The notes under the pieces: model-generated
Databases searched by the model: none
Seen by the model: the letters and a program-made list of their open reading frames with translations, nothing else
What the model was told of the DNA's origin: nothing
Shown: positions 1 through 7,697 of the stretch, one piece after another
Position numbering within the stretch: position 1 is the first letter of the stretch
Layout: every line of letters starts with the position of its first letter
Made by a program: the position numbers and the translations under genes
Source of the DNA: Taklimakanibacter deserti
Lineage (GTDB): Bacteria > Pseudomonadota > Alphaproteobacteria > Rhizobiales > Aestuariivirgaceae
Assembly (NCBI GenBank): GCA_003574785.1
Contig: QORU01000028.1
Location: 1 to 53,225 of the forward strand
DNA: 53,225 nucleotides
Direction of reading: 5' to 3'

Positions 1-87
1 GCTCACAAGCTTCTCGTCCGCCTCAATGCCAAAGCACGCGATGCGCGAGCGCAATATGCAAATGCAACTTGACACCCCAGATAGTCG

Positions 88-115
88 CTCCCCGCGCTTC
101 GCGCGGCGGAGGGAG
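88..115. terminator. GC-rich hairpin after the sugar ABC operon
   Basis: A CCGCGC stem, TTC loop and GCGCGG partner (92-106), extended by a few further pairs, lies about 30 bases past the stop of the minus-strand ATPase gene. No strong T-run follows in the minus direction, so it may be a rho-dependent end structure or half of a palindromic repeat. The rest of 1-144 shows no gene. Confidence 0.35.
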
Positions 116-144
116 ATTTCAGTGTTCGCGCATTCATCGATGAC

Positions 145-945
145 TTAGGCTCCGTTCTTCTTCTTATGATTGAGTTTCGCGATCTCGGCCTCGAGATCGA
201 CCAGCTCTTTGCCGCCCGCCATCAGGTTCAGGAGCTGGTCGCGGCTGATGTCCGCTCTCGCATAGGTGCCGGCACTCTTGCCGCGCTTCAAAATGGTGAA
301 GCGGTCGCCCACCACATAGGCATGATGCACATTATGCGAGATGAAGATCACCCCGATGCCGCGCGCTTTGGACTGGACGATGAGCTTCAGCACGATGGAG
401 GCCTGGTGCACGCCCAGAGCCGAGGTCGGCTCGTCGAGGATCAGCACCTTGGCGCCGAAATGGATGGCGCGCGCAATGGCGAGGCACTGGCGCTCGCCGC
501 CCGACAGCGTGCCGACCGGCTGCTCGGCATCGCGGAGCTCGATGCCCATGTCGCGCAATTCGCGATAGGCGGTCTTGTTGGCGTAGTCGACATCGAGCTG
601 CGTGAAGGGCCCGACGCGCCTCACCGGCTCGCGTCCCAAGAAGAAGTTGCGCGCCACGCTCATCAAGGGCACCAGCGCCAGATCCTGATAGACGGTGGCG
701 ATGCCCTTATCGAGCGTCTCGCGCGGCGAGCCGAAGCTTGCAGGCACACCCCCGACGCTGATCGTGCCTTCATCGGGGCGGTGCACGCCCGACAGGATCT
801 TGATCAAGGTCGATTTGCCGGCGCCATTGTCGCCCAGGAGGCAATGCACTTCGCCCGCTTCCAGATCGAAGGACACGTCCTTCAGCGCGATGACGGTGCC
901 GAAATATTTGCTCACCCTTTCGAGCGCGATCAGGGGCGCCGTCAT
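145..945 (-). CDS. sugar ABC transporter ATP-binding protein (CUT2, half-size)
   Basis: This 266-residue cytoplasmic ATPase powers import through the permease encoded just upstream. It has the Walker A motif GDNGAGKST, the signature LSGGERQ and the Walker B segment [11 protein letters not shown]. It holds one nucleotide-binding domain, unlike the double-domain RbsA/XylG proteins of about 500 residues; this half-size form is known from rhizobial FrcA-type systems. The ATG at 945 was chosen because it overlaps the permease stop by one base (TGATG on the minus strand), a sign of translational coupling, and because a longer reading of the frame only translates the permease tail. It ends in a lysine-rich tail (KKKNGA). 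The substrate cannot be read from the ATPase; the neighbours suggest a sugar or inositol-like polyol. Confidence 0.9.
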   Translation of the reverse strand: MTAPLIALERVSKYFGTVIALKDVSFDLEAGEVHCLLGDNGAGKSTLIKILSGVHRPDEGTISVGGVPASFGSPRETLDKGIATVYQDLALVPLMSVARNFFLGREPVRRVGPFTQLDVDYANKTAYRELRDMGIELRDAEQPVGTLSGGERQCLAIARAIHFGAKVLILDEPTSALGVHQASIVLKLIVQSKARGIGVIFISHNVHHAYVVGDRFTILKRGKSAGTYARADISRDQLLNLMAGGKELVDLEAEIAKLNHKKKNGA

Positions 946-2042
946 CAGCGGCTCCGCATGGCGCGGTTGCGCACATAGGAATTGAACAGCACCGCCGTCA
1001 CCATCATGGCGCCCATGAACAGCTTGAACCAGTCGGTATCGATGCCGGTATAGAAGATGCCCATTTGCACGACGCCGAAGATGAGCGCGCCGAACATGGC
1101 GCCGATGGCCGAGCCATAGCCGCCGGTCAAGAGCGTGCCGCCGATCACCACCGCGATGATGGCCTCGAATTCCTTGAGATTGCCGCGCAGCGTGTCGGCC
1201 GAGCCCGTCACCAGCACCTGGATCGCGGCGAAGAGGCAGGCGGCGAGTGCCGTAAAGACGAAGAGCGTGATCTTGGTGCGCGCCACCGGAACGCCCAGAT
1301 TGCGGGCCGCATTCTGATCGCCGCCCGAGGCGAAGATCCAGTTGCCGAAGCGGGTGCGGGTGAGGAGCCAGGTGCAGACGAGCGTGAGCGCGATCCACCA
1401 GATGATCGACATGGGGATGCCGGAGATCATCGGCAGGCCGTCGGCGCGCTTGCCGATGATGCCGAGTTCGGCGAGCCAGGCTATGGGCGTCTGGAAGATT
1501 TGCCCCGAGAACAGCGGCGTGATCCAGGCATCCTTGGAATATTCATGGATGCCCGAAGCCTGGGTGCGGCCGGTGACGCCGCGCATGATGCCGAGCGTCA
1601 GGCCCCTCAGCATGAACAGGCTGCCCAGCGTCACGATGAAGGAGGGCAATCCGGTCTTCACCACGATGAGGCCGTTCAGATAGCCGAAGAAGCCGCAGAC
1701 GATGAAGCTGAGCAACAGCGAGAGCTCGATCGGCCAGCCCCACACCACCGTCGGTATGGCGATGACGATGCCGGCAAAGCCGATCATCGAGCCGACCGAG
1801 AGATCGAACTCGCCGGCGATCATGAGCAGCGCCACCGGTGCCGCGAGGATGCCGAGCTGGGCCGAGACTTCGAGGAAATTGACGATGCCCTTGGCGCTGA
1901 AGAGGCCCGAGCCGCCGGCGGTCACGGCGAAGAAGACGAGGACGAGCAGCGTTCCCGCCATCGCGCCGAGCTCCGGCCGGGCGAGCAGCCGGCTCAGGCT
2001 CGATACGGAGCGGACCCTTTCGTCGCTGGTCTGGGTGGTCAT
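945..2042 (-). CDS. sugar ABC transporter permease (CUT2/RbsC-like)
   Basis: A 365-residue inner-membrane permease of the ribose/fructose CUT2 type. Many hydrophobic segments are visible, and the family segment [19 protein letters not shown] occurs near residue 75. The start at 2042 ([10 protein letters not shown]) is preferred, because the longer frame to 2162 only translates a palindromic repeat. It overlaps the ATPase gene by one base. Its 5' end is separated from the binding-protein gene by about 550 bases holding an oppositely oriented DUF559 gene within a repeat pair, so the operon appears to have been interrupted. Transcription may still read through from the binding-protein promoter, but this is an inference. 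Confidence 0.9.
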   Translation of the reverse strand: MTTQTSDERVRSVSSLSRLLARPELGAMAGTLLVLVFFAVTAGGSGLFSAKGIVNFLEVSAQLGILAAPVALLMIAGEFDLSVGSMIGFAGIVIAIPTVVWGWPIELSLLLSFIVCGFFGYLNGLIVVKTGLPSFIVTLGSLFMLRGLTLGIMRGVTGRTQASGIHEYSKDAWITPLFSGQIFQTPIAWLAELGIIGKRADGLPMISGIPMSIIWWIALTLVCTWLLTRTRFGNWIFASGGDQNAARNLGVPVARTKITLFVFTALAACLFAAIQVLVTGSADTLRGNLKEFEAIIAVVIGGTLLTGGYGSAIGAMFGALIFGVVQMGIFYTGIDTDWFKLFMGAMMVTAVLFNSYVRNRAMRSR

Positions 2043-2080
2043 GGCTCTTGATTCCGTTTGTCCGGGTCGTGCATCATTTT

Positions 2081-2565
2081 CCCCTTCTCCCGCTTGCGGG
2101 AGAAGGTGGCCGAAGGCCGGATGAGGGTGTTGGGACGATGATAACGCGCATCGTTGAGCCAAAGCGTCTGAGGCAGGCTCGCCGTCTGCGCCGTGAACAG
2201 ACGCCGGCTGAGATCCGGTTGTGGTCCGGACTGCGCGGCCGGCGCTTGTCCAACTATAAGTTTGTACGCCAGCATCCCATCGGGCCCTTCACTGTCGATT
2301 TTATCTGTCGCGAAGCAGCGCTCATTATCGAGGTCGATGGGGCGACCCATTCCAACGACTACGACATCGCCTATGATCAGCGCCGCACTCACTATCTCGA
2401 ATTGCACGGGTATAGAGTCCTTCGCATTTTGAACGATGACATCTATCACCGCCTTGATGATGTGATGGACATGATCCTCCTGGCGCTCACGGATAAGCTG
2501 CCGCAAGACTGACCAACACCCTCATCCGCCCTTCGGGCACCTTCTCCCGCAAGCGGGAGAAGGGA
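2081..2565. mobile_element. putative unit: inverted REP-like pair enclosing a DUF559 gene
   Basis: Two near-identical palindromic repeats of about 54 bases, 2081-2134 and 2513-2565, stand in inverted orientation. Each has a CTCCCG/CGGGAG hairpin and a second small hairpin (GGCCGAAGGCC or GCCCGAAGGGC), followed by GATGAGGGTGTTGG. They enclose only the DUF559 reading frame: the ATG lies 4 bases after the left repeat and the stop touches the right repeat. The unit sits between two genes of one ABC operon. Mobility is inferred from this layout and from the second unit at 23051-23574; no transposase or target-site duplication was established. Confidence 0.55.
2138..2512 (+). CDS. DUF559 endonuclease-like protein (copy 1)
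   Basis: A 124-residue DUF559 protein, a family related to Vsr and the PD-(D/E)XK nuclease fold. Visible family features are TPAEIRLWSGLRGRRL, then KFVRQHPIGPFTVDF, then LIIEVDGATHS, and a C-terminal GYRVLRILNDDIYHRLDDV. The aspartate of VDF and the E-D pair of IIEVDG are the likely metal ligands. The start at 2138 was chosen because the upstream extension (residues such as PLAGEGGRRPDEGVG) is translated repeat. It runs opposite to the surrounding transporter operon and is about 70 percent identical by eye to the copy at 23146. Biochemical function is not established for the family; nuclease activity is an inference. Confidence 0.85.
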   Translation: MITRIVEPKRLRQARRLRREQTPAEIRLWSGLRGRRLSNYKFVRQHPIGPFTVDFICREAALIIEVDGATHSNDYDIAYDQRRTHYLELHGYRVLRILNDDIYHRLDDVMDMILLALTDKLPQD

Positions 2566-2588
2566 ACCCCGATGGGCAGTGGCGTTTC

Positions 2589-3539
2589 TTACCTCTTCCC
2601 CTGCTTCGCCAGGTCGATCACCGAAGCCGCGGTCTCCTTGGTCACGAAGCCCGGGCCCGTCGGATAATCGGCGATCGGGGCGATCTTGTATTTCTTCCAC
2701 AGGTCGAACATCACCACCGGGATGTAGCCCATGGCATATTGCTGCGCGTCGATGCCCCATTCCATCTTGCCGTCGGCCGTCGCCTTGAGGATCGTCGGCG
2801 ACAGATCGAAGGTGCCGATCTTCACCTTGCCGGTGAGGCCCAGCTCGTCGAGCGCCATGAGGCCGGGCTCGGCGCCGCCGATGCCGACGGTCAGGATGAA
2901 CTCGGTGCCCGGATTGGCATTGAGGAAGCCGATGAGGCGGTTCTTCATCTCGGTCGGGTCCATCACGCCGTTGAGCACCGGCACTTCGACGCCCAAGCCC
3001 TTGGCGAAGCCGGCGCAGCGGTCATCGAGGCTGACATTGCCGACCTCGTGATTGGCGCAGACCGCCTTCTTGACGCCGAGCTTGGCGACGCGCTCGCCCG
3101 CCAGCACGCCCGCTTCATATTCGCTCTGGCCGAGATAGAGCAGCCCGCCCAGCTCCTTCGTCAGCTTGCCGCCGCCCGAATCGATCACGATCACCGGGAT
3201 GCCGGAAGCGACCGCGTTCTTGACCGGCCCGCTCAAGGCGGCGGGATCGGCGATCGACACCACGAGACCGTCGGGCTTCGAGGCCGCGGCCGCGTCGATC
3301 ATCTGCGCCATCTTGGCCATGTCGAAGGTCTCGGGCGCCAGATACTCGGCCTTTACCCCTAAGGTCTTCGCCGCATCGTCCATGCCGTTCTTCACCACCG
3401 ACCAATAGGGATCGCCCGACTGGCCATGGGTGACGAAGACGACGCGGGTCTCGTCCGCCGCGGCGACACTGGCCGCGGCCGACATCAGCGTGAGCGCGGC
3501 CATGAGGCCGAGCACGGGTTTCAGCACTTTCCTAAGCAT
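2589..3539 (-). CDS. periplasmic sugar-binding protein (CUT2 ABC transporter)
   Basis: A 316-residue periplasmic binding protein of the ribose-binding type (Peripla_BP_4). It opens with a signal peptide (MLRKVLKPVLGLMAALTL..., cleavage likely near AAADE). The mature protein begins with TRVVFVTHGQSGDPYWSVV, typical of the first beta strand of these proteins, and carries PDGLVVSIADP and GIPVIVIDSGG of the hinge-side strands. The ATG at 3539 follows a strong ribosome site, AAGGAGGAA. It is the first gene of the transporter set; the permease and ATPase follow after the DUF559 insertion. Neighbouring IolE and dehydrogenase genes suggest inositol or a related polyol as ligand, but the sequence alone does not show it. 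Confidence 0.9.
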   Translation of the reverse strand: MLRKVLKPVLGLMAALTLMSAAASVAAADETRVVFVTHGQSGDPYWSVVKNGMDDAAKTLGVKAEYLAPETFDMAKMAQMIDAAAASKPDGLVVSIADPAALSGPVKNAVASGIPVIVIDSGGGKLTKELGGLLYLGQSEYEAGVLAGERVAKLGVKKAVCANHEVGNVSLDDRCAGFAKGLGVEVPVLNGVMDPTEMKNRLIGFLNANPGTEFILTVGIGGAEPGLMALDELGLTGKVKIGTFDLSPTILKATADGKMEWGIDAQQYAMGYIPVVMFDLWKKYKIAPIADYPTGPGFVTKETAASVIDLAKQGKR

Positions 3540-3576
3540 GGTTCCTCCTTCTCTCTTTATGTAACCCCCTATGCAT

Positions 3577-3690
3577 ACCCTCATGCTGAGGTGCGAGCGT
3601 AGCGAGCCTCGAAGCATGATCCAGGTACAAAGGTCCTGCCGCTTGCCACCCTTCGAGGCCCGGCTTCGCCGGGCACCTCAGGGTGAGGGT
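3577..3690. repeat. paired palindromic repeat, second family
   Basis: Two arms in inverted orientation: CCCTCATGCTGAGGTGCGAG with GCGAGCCTCGAAGCATG on the left, and CCCTTCGAGGCC with GCACCTCAGGGTGAGGG on the right, separated by a short variable spacer. A closely similar element lies at 8932-9044. Both sit between genes. Such dispersed repeats are common in Hyphomicrobiales genomes. Confidence 0.75.
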
Positions 3691-3701
3691 AGTATTGGTC
3701 C

Positions 3702-4601
3702 TCACTCCATCACCTTAAAACCCACCTCCTTCGCCAGACGCGACAGGTTCTTGAAGCCCATCGTCGCGTAAGTCAGCGGATGCGCCTTCTTCGGGTCCTG
3801 CTCGGCCTCGACCACCAGCCAGCCTGAATAGTCGTTCTCGGCCAGCACTTTCAGGATGGCGCGATAATCGATGCAGCCGTCGCCCGGCACGGTGAAGATG
3901 CCCGCCATCACCGCGCCCATGAAGCTCATATCCTCGGCCCTAGCCTTCTCCAGCACGGCCTTGCGCGCATCCTTGCAATGGACATGGACGACGCGCTTCA
4001 CATGTTTCCTGATGAGCGCCAGGGGATCGCCGCCCGAGAAGATCGAATGGCCGGTGTCATAGAGAAGGCCGACCGCATGGCCGGTATGGCGCATCAGGAG
4101 GCCCACTTCCTCATCCGTCTCGACGATCGTGCCCATGTGATGATGGAAGGCCATGCTGACGCCAAAATCTTCCATGCGCTCGGCAAGGTCGGTGAGCTTC
4201 TTTCCATAGGCCGGCCATTCCTCGGCGCTCAATGACGGCCGTTGCGAGATCGGCCCCCAGATGGCGCCATGGCGGCCCAGCGATGTGTCGGCATAGACGA
4301 CGTGGCTCGCCCCCATCTCTTTCAGCAAAGCGAGATGCGGGCCGATCGCCTCCATCTCGTCCTCGACGTCCTTCTCGGCGCAGCGCCCGTCATACCAGCC
4401 CGAGATGACGGCGAGCCCATAGCGCGCCATGATGGGCTTCAGCACTTGCGCGTCACGCGGAAACTTGCCGCCGAGCTCGCTCCCGGCATAGCCCGCCTGC
4501 TTCGTCTCCGAAAGGCAGGTCTCGAGCGGCGTGTCGCCGCCCAATTCCGGCACATCGTCATTCGTCCAGGTGATGGGATTGATGCCGATGCGGACGTTCA
4601 C
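3702..4601 (-). CDS. iolE: IolE-like myo-inosose-2 dehydratase
   Basis: A 299-residue TIM-barrel protein of the xylose-isomerase-like family that strongly resembles IolE, which dehydrates 2-keto-myo-inositol (inosose) in inositol catabolism. Diagnostic stretches are NPITWTNDDVPELGGDTPLE at the start, YDTGHSIFSGGDP near 181, HVHCKDAR near 206, FTVPGDG near 236 and LVVEAEQDP near 262. D182, H208 and E265/E267 are the kind of residues that bind the divalent metal. The start is GTG at 4601: no in-frame ATG lies upstream and the family begins with this sequence. It lies in the same direction as the dehydrogenase upstream and the sugar transporter downstream, consistent with a catabolic locus. A closely related sugar epimerase cannot be excluded. 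Confidence 0.82.
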   Translation of the reverse strand: MNVRIGINPITWTNDDVPELGGDTPLETCLSETKQAGYAGSELGGKFPRDAQVLKPIMARYGLAVISGWYDGRCAEKDVEDEMEAIGPHLALLKEMGASHVVYADTSLGRHGAIWGPISQRPSLSAEEWPAYGKKLTDLAERMEDFGVSMAFHHHMGTIVETDEEVGLLMRHTGHAVGLLYDTGHSIFSGGDPLALIRKHVKRVVHVHCKDARKAVLEKARAEDMSFMGAVMAGIFTVPGDGCIDYRAILKVLAENDYSGWLVVEAEQDPKKAHPLTYATMGFKNLSRLAKEVGFKVME

Positions 4602-4645
4602 GGGGATGCTCCGCTGCGCATACCCTCGCCCCTCTTTCCTGCTTT

Positions 4646-4806
4646 CCCCTTCTCCCGCGCGCAGCGTGGGAGAAGGTGGCCAAAGGCCGGATGAGGGCTC
4701 TTTCGCTCAACGTATTCCGACGTCGACGAGTATTCCTTGCTGAAGCAAAGAGCCCTCACCCGCCCTTCGGGCACCCTCTCCCATTGCTTTGCAACGGGAG
4801 AGGGGG
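4646..4806. repeat. 161-base paired REP-like element (copy B)
   Basis: Two palindromic arms (about 4646-4700 and 4752-4806) are joined by a spacer of about 50 bases. Read on the minus strand it matches the element at 21267-21428 over its full length, including the spacer start GCTTCAGCAAGGAATACTCG and the spacer end GAAAGAGCCCTCATCC; only the middle of the spacer differs. The conserved composite structure means that the pair, not the single arm, is the dispersed unit. Confidence 0.8.
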
Positions 4807-4823
4807 AAGAGTTGGGATGTGGC

Positions 4824-5957
4824 TCACGTCGTCTCATAGGCTTTCCTCGATACTTCGCGGGGCGAGGGCCTAGACCGCCACCGCGCCAGCCCGCACAGCA
4901 GATCCATATCCTGCGCCGCTTCCTCGGCGCTGTTGCGCCGCGCTTTCCCTTGCGCGACCGCGTCGGCGAAACCTTTCAGTTCCTCAATGAAGGCCTCGGC
5001 ATAGCCGACGCGGATATCCTCGACATGCAGGCGATGCTTGCTGCCACGCTTGACGGTGAGCCTGGTGGTGTGGTGGTTGAGCCACGGCGAGGGGAATTCG
5101 AGCTCGATCGCCGCATCGTCGAAATAGAGCGTGATGCGCTCGCGATAATCGGGGAGATGCGGCACGGTCAGATGCGTCATGGTCAGGAGCGCCTGGCCGT
5201 CGAGCAATCTCACACTGCCATGGCCGCCATCGCCGCCGGCATAGAGGCAGGCGCCGACGATCTCACCCTCGGCGACGCCCAGCCGGTCGAGCATCCCATG
5301 CACGGCATTGACGTCATGCACCAACGCCGATGCATAAGCGGTGCAGAAGCCGCGGAAGGTCGTTTGATCGGCCCCCGGCCCGATGGCGCGCATGACTTGC
5401 GCCTTCTGCTTTTCTGCCACCTCGGCGATCAGCGTCTTCGGCACATCCTCGGCCTTGCGCCAGTCGTGATGGCGGATGAAGGGCCAGGCGTCGGGATCGT
5501 TCACCTCGACCGAGACATGGCGCAAGGTCGAAGGTGTCTTGGGCAAAAGGTCGAGCGCTGCCTCATAGGCGGGATCGAAGCGCTTCATATAGCCGACCTG
5601 CAGCACGCGCTCCACCTTGTCGCGGGCGGCGATCAGCTCCTTGATGTCATGGCTTGAGTAGCAGAGCGGCTTTTCGCAGAAGACATGCAGGCCGCGCTCT
5701 AAGGCCTTGAGCACATGCTCCTTGTGCAACGCGTCGGGCGAGGCGATGACCACGGCATCGAGCGGCTGATGCAGCAACTGCTCGACGCTCTCGAAGGTGG
5801 CGATGCTGTAGCGCTCGGCGATGAAGGCGCGGGCCGTCTTCGAAGGATCGCACACGCCTCTGACCTCGAATCGGTCCTTGAGGCGGAGGAGATTGGGCAC
5901 ATGCTCGATCTGGGCGATATGCCCAGCGCCGATCACGCCGATCCTGATGCGTCCCAT
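4824..5957 (-). CDS. Gfo/Idh/MocA family NAD(P)-dependent dehydrogenase
   Basis: A 377-residue oxidoreductase. The N-terminal Rossmann domain begins IRIGVIGAGHIAQIEHVP (GxGxxA-type dinucleotide loop), followed by AVVIASPDALHKEHVLKAL and the family motif CEKPLC near residue 125, whose lysine takes part in catalysis and cofactor binding. The C-terminal half has the beta-sheet substrate domain and a final helix (YAEAFIEELKGFADAV). The family oxidises inositols, sugars and derivatives. It lies upstream of iolE and the transporter in the same direction, which fits an inositol-like catabolic cluster. The repeat-filled gap of 222 bases to iolE may change transcript stability. The exact substrate is unknown. 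Confidence 0.85.
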   Translation of the reverse strand: MGRIRIGVIGAGHIAQIEHVPNLLRLKDRFEVRGVCDPSKTARAFIAERYSIATFESVEQLLHQPLDAVVIASPDALHKEHVLKALERGLHVFCEKPLCYSSHDIKELIAARDKVERVLQVGYMKRFDPAYEAALDLLPKTPSTLRHVSVEVNDPDAWPFIRHHDWRKAEDVPKTLIAEVAEKQKAQVMRAIGPGADQTTFRGFCTAYASALVHDVNAVHGMLDRLGVAEGEIVGACLYAGGDGGHGSVRLLDGQALLTMTHLTVPHLPDYRERITLYFDDAAIELEFPSPWLNHHTTRLTVKRGSKHRLHVEDIRVGYAEAFIEELKGFADAVAQGKARRNSAEEAAQDMDLLCGLARWRSRPSPREVSRKAYETT

Positions 5958-5978
5958 CCCTGAGTTCCCGGCTTCTTA

Positions 5979-6088
5979 TCCCTCCCCCTTTGCGGGGAGG
6001 GTCGGCCCGAAGGGCCGGGGTGGGGATCAGAGTGGGCCAAAGACCCCCATCCGGCTCGCTATGCTCGCCATCTTCCCAAAGGGGGAAG
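5979..6088. repeat. paired palindromic repeat
   Basis: Left arm TCCCTCCCCCTTTGCGGGGA with GGCCCGAAGGGCC (5979-6027); right arm from CCCCCATCCGG to CCCAAAGGGGGA (6044-6088). It fills the divergent gap between the dehydrogenase gene and the MocR gene. It is a diverged member of the same general class as the REP-like pairs in the operons. Confidence 0.6.
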
Positions 6089-6117
6089 GATGACGACGGC
6101 GTAAACTAGCGCTAAAG

Positions 6118-6137
6118 TGGTTCCCTGTAGAGAACCA
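6118..6137. promoter_or_regulatory. inverted repeat upstream of the MocR gene, likely operator
   Basis: A perfect inverted repeat TGGTTC-N8-GAACCA lies 28 bases before the MocR start codon, and a further half-site GGAACCA occurs at 6155-6161. MocR regulators usually bind repeated half-sites near their own promoter, so autoregulation is likely by inference. Confidence 0.5.
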
Positions 6138-6164
6138 GGCAGATGAGATTTTGAGGAACCACCT

Positions 6165-7697
6165 ATGGCCGTCGGCTTCCGCCTCGAGACCCTGCCGCTC
6201 GACCGCGCTTCCGGCATCAATCTCGACCGGCAGATCTATCTCGGCCTTCGCGACCTGATCGAGCGGCGCATGCTGACCTCAGGCAGCGCTTTGCCCTCGA
6301 CCCGCATGCTGGCGCGCGACCTGGGGCTCGGCCGCAATACGGTGATCGCGGCCTATGAGCAACTGGCGCTCGAAGGCTTCGTCGCCATCGCGCGGGGCTC
6401 GGCGCCGGTGGTGAAGGGCCTGCCGGCCGCGCCGCCCTCGCGCGGCCCTGAGAGTCCCAAGGGCGGCAGCGCCTTGTCGGAGCGCGGGCGGGTGATGAGC
6501 GCGCTGCCTTTTCATCACGGCGTGCCGGGCATCACCGCCTTTCACCCGGGGCTCCCCGATGCCGACAATTTCCCGTTCAACACCTGGTCGAAGCTCGTGG
6601 CGCGGCGCACCAGGCTGGCGCGCGCCGATCTCTTCGGCTCCTATTACATCATGGGCTATCCGCCTTTGTGCGAGGCGATCGCGCGCTATCTCACCGCGTC
6701 GCGCGGCGTCGCCTGCGCGCCTGAGCAGATCATCATCACCACCGGCGCCGGTGCCGCCTTCGATCTCCTGGCGCGGCTCCTCACCGATCCGGGGGAGCCC
6801 GTATGGATGGAAGAGCCCGGCTATTACGGCGCCGGCGCCGCCTTCCTGTCGGCCGGCGCCAGGCTCGTGCCGCTCAGGGTCAGTGAGCGCGGCTGGGATC
6901 TCTCGGCCCCCGCGGCGCGCCCGAGGGTGATCTTCGTCACGCCCTCCTGCCATCAGCCGCTCGGCCTCACCATGGCGATGGAGCAGCGGCTCAATCTGCT
7001 GCGGCTGGCGGCGGAGGCGGATGCCTGGATCATCGAGGATGATTATGACAGCGAGTACCGCTTCCAGGGCCAGCCCATTCCGGCGCTGCAGGGAATCGCC
7101 CGCGACGGGCGCGTCATCTTCGTCGGCACTTTCGCAAAAATCCTGTTTCCGGCGATGCGGCTCGGCTACATCGTCGTGCCGCAGGACATGCGCGAAAGGC
7201 TCACCGCCGCGCTCAGCACCACCGGCCAGTTCGCCCCGCTCATCACGCAGGCCGCGCTCGCCGACTTCATCACCGAAGGCCATCTCACCCGCCATCTGCG
7301 CCGCATGCGCCGGCTCTATGCCGAGCGCCGGCAATATTTCATGGAGCAGTTCGACCAGCATCTCTCGGAGTGGATGGAGCTCCGCCGCACCGACAGCGGC
7401 ATCCAGCTCGTCGGCCTGTTCCGCGACCAGTCGCGCGACGATGCGGCGATCGCAAGCGAGGCGAAGCGCCAGGGCGTCAATGTCTCGCCGCTGTCGCTGC
7501 AGTATCGCTTCGAGCCGAAGCTTCGCGGTCTGCTGATGGGTTTCGCCGCGGCGGATGCGAAGGCGACGCGCAAGGCAATCGAGAAATTGGCGAAAGTGGT
7601 CGACCCGACTACGCGAGCTGGGCCGCGGCGACGAATGCCCGGAGATTCCGATCCGGTCCCGATTTCCGCAGCACCGCTGCCACATCGGGACTTCTGA
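6165..7697 (+). CDS. MocR/PdxR-type transcriptional regulator (GntR HTH fused to aminotransferase)
   Basis: A 510-residue PLP-dependent regulator. Residues about 18-85 form a GntR winged helix (SGSALPSTRMLARDLGLGRNT), then a short linker, then a fold-type I aminotransferase domain (about 120-480). PLP-site residues are visible: EDDYDSEYRF near 291 and the Schiff-base lysine K325 in GTFAKILFPAMRLGY. Such proteins often control vitamin B6, taurine, GABA or polyamine genes. The 3' end overlaps the convergent JmjC-like gene by 89 bases. A decayed fragment of a related gene lies at 10796-11040. The target genes are not evident from context. Confidence 0.9.
   Translation: MAVGFRLETLPLDRASGINLDRQIYLGLRDLIERRMLTSGSALPSTRMLARDLGLGRNTVIAAYEQLALEGFVAIARGSAPVVKGLPAAPPSRGPESPKGGSALSERGRVMSALPFHHGVPGITAFHPGLPDADNFPFNTWSKLVARRTRLARADLFGSYYIMGYPPLCEAIARYLTASRGVACAPEQIIITTGAGAAFDLLARLLTDPGEPVWMEEPGYYGAGAAFLSAGARLVPLRVSERGWDLSAPAARPRVIFVTPSCHQPLGLTMAMEQRLNLLRLAAEADAWIIEDDYDSEYRFQGQPIPALQGIARDGRVIFVGTFAKILFPAMRLGYIVVPQDMRERLTAALSTTGQFAPLITQAALADFITEGHLTRHLRRMRRLYAERRQYFMEQFDQHLSEWMELRRTDSGIQLVGLFRDQSRDDAAIASEAKRQGVNVSPLSLQYRFEPKLRGLLMGFAAADAKATRKAIEKLAKVVDPTTRAGPRRRMPGDSDPVPISAAPLPHRDF

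Noticed and set aside
2048..2137. Longer start of DUF559 copy 1
   Set aside because: The extension only translates the palindromic repeat arm.
2081..2565. DUF559 unit as a classical insertion sequence
   Set aside because: No transposase of a known IS family and no clear target-site duplication could be seen, so it is given only as a putative unit.
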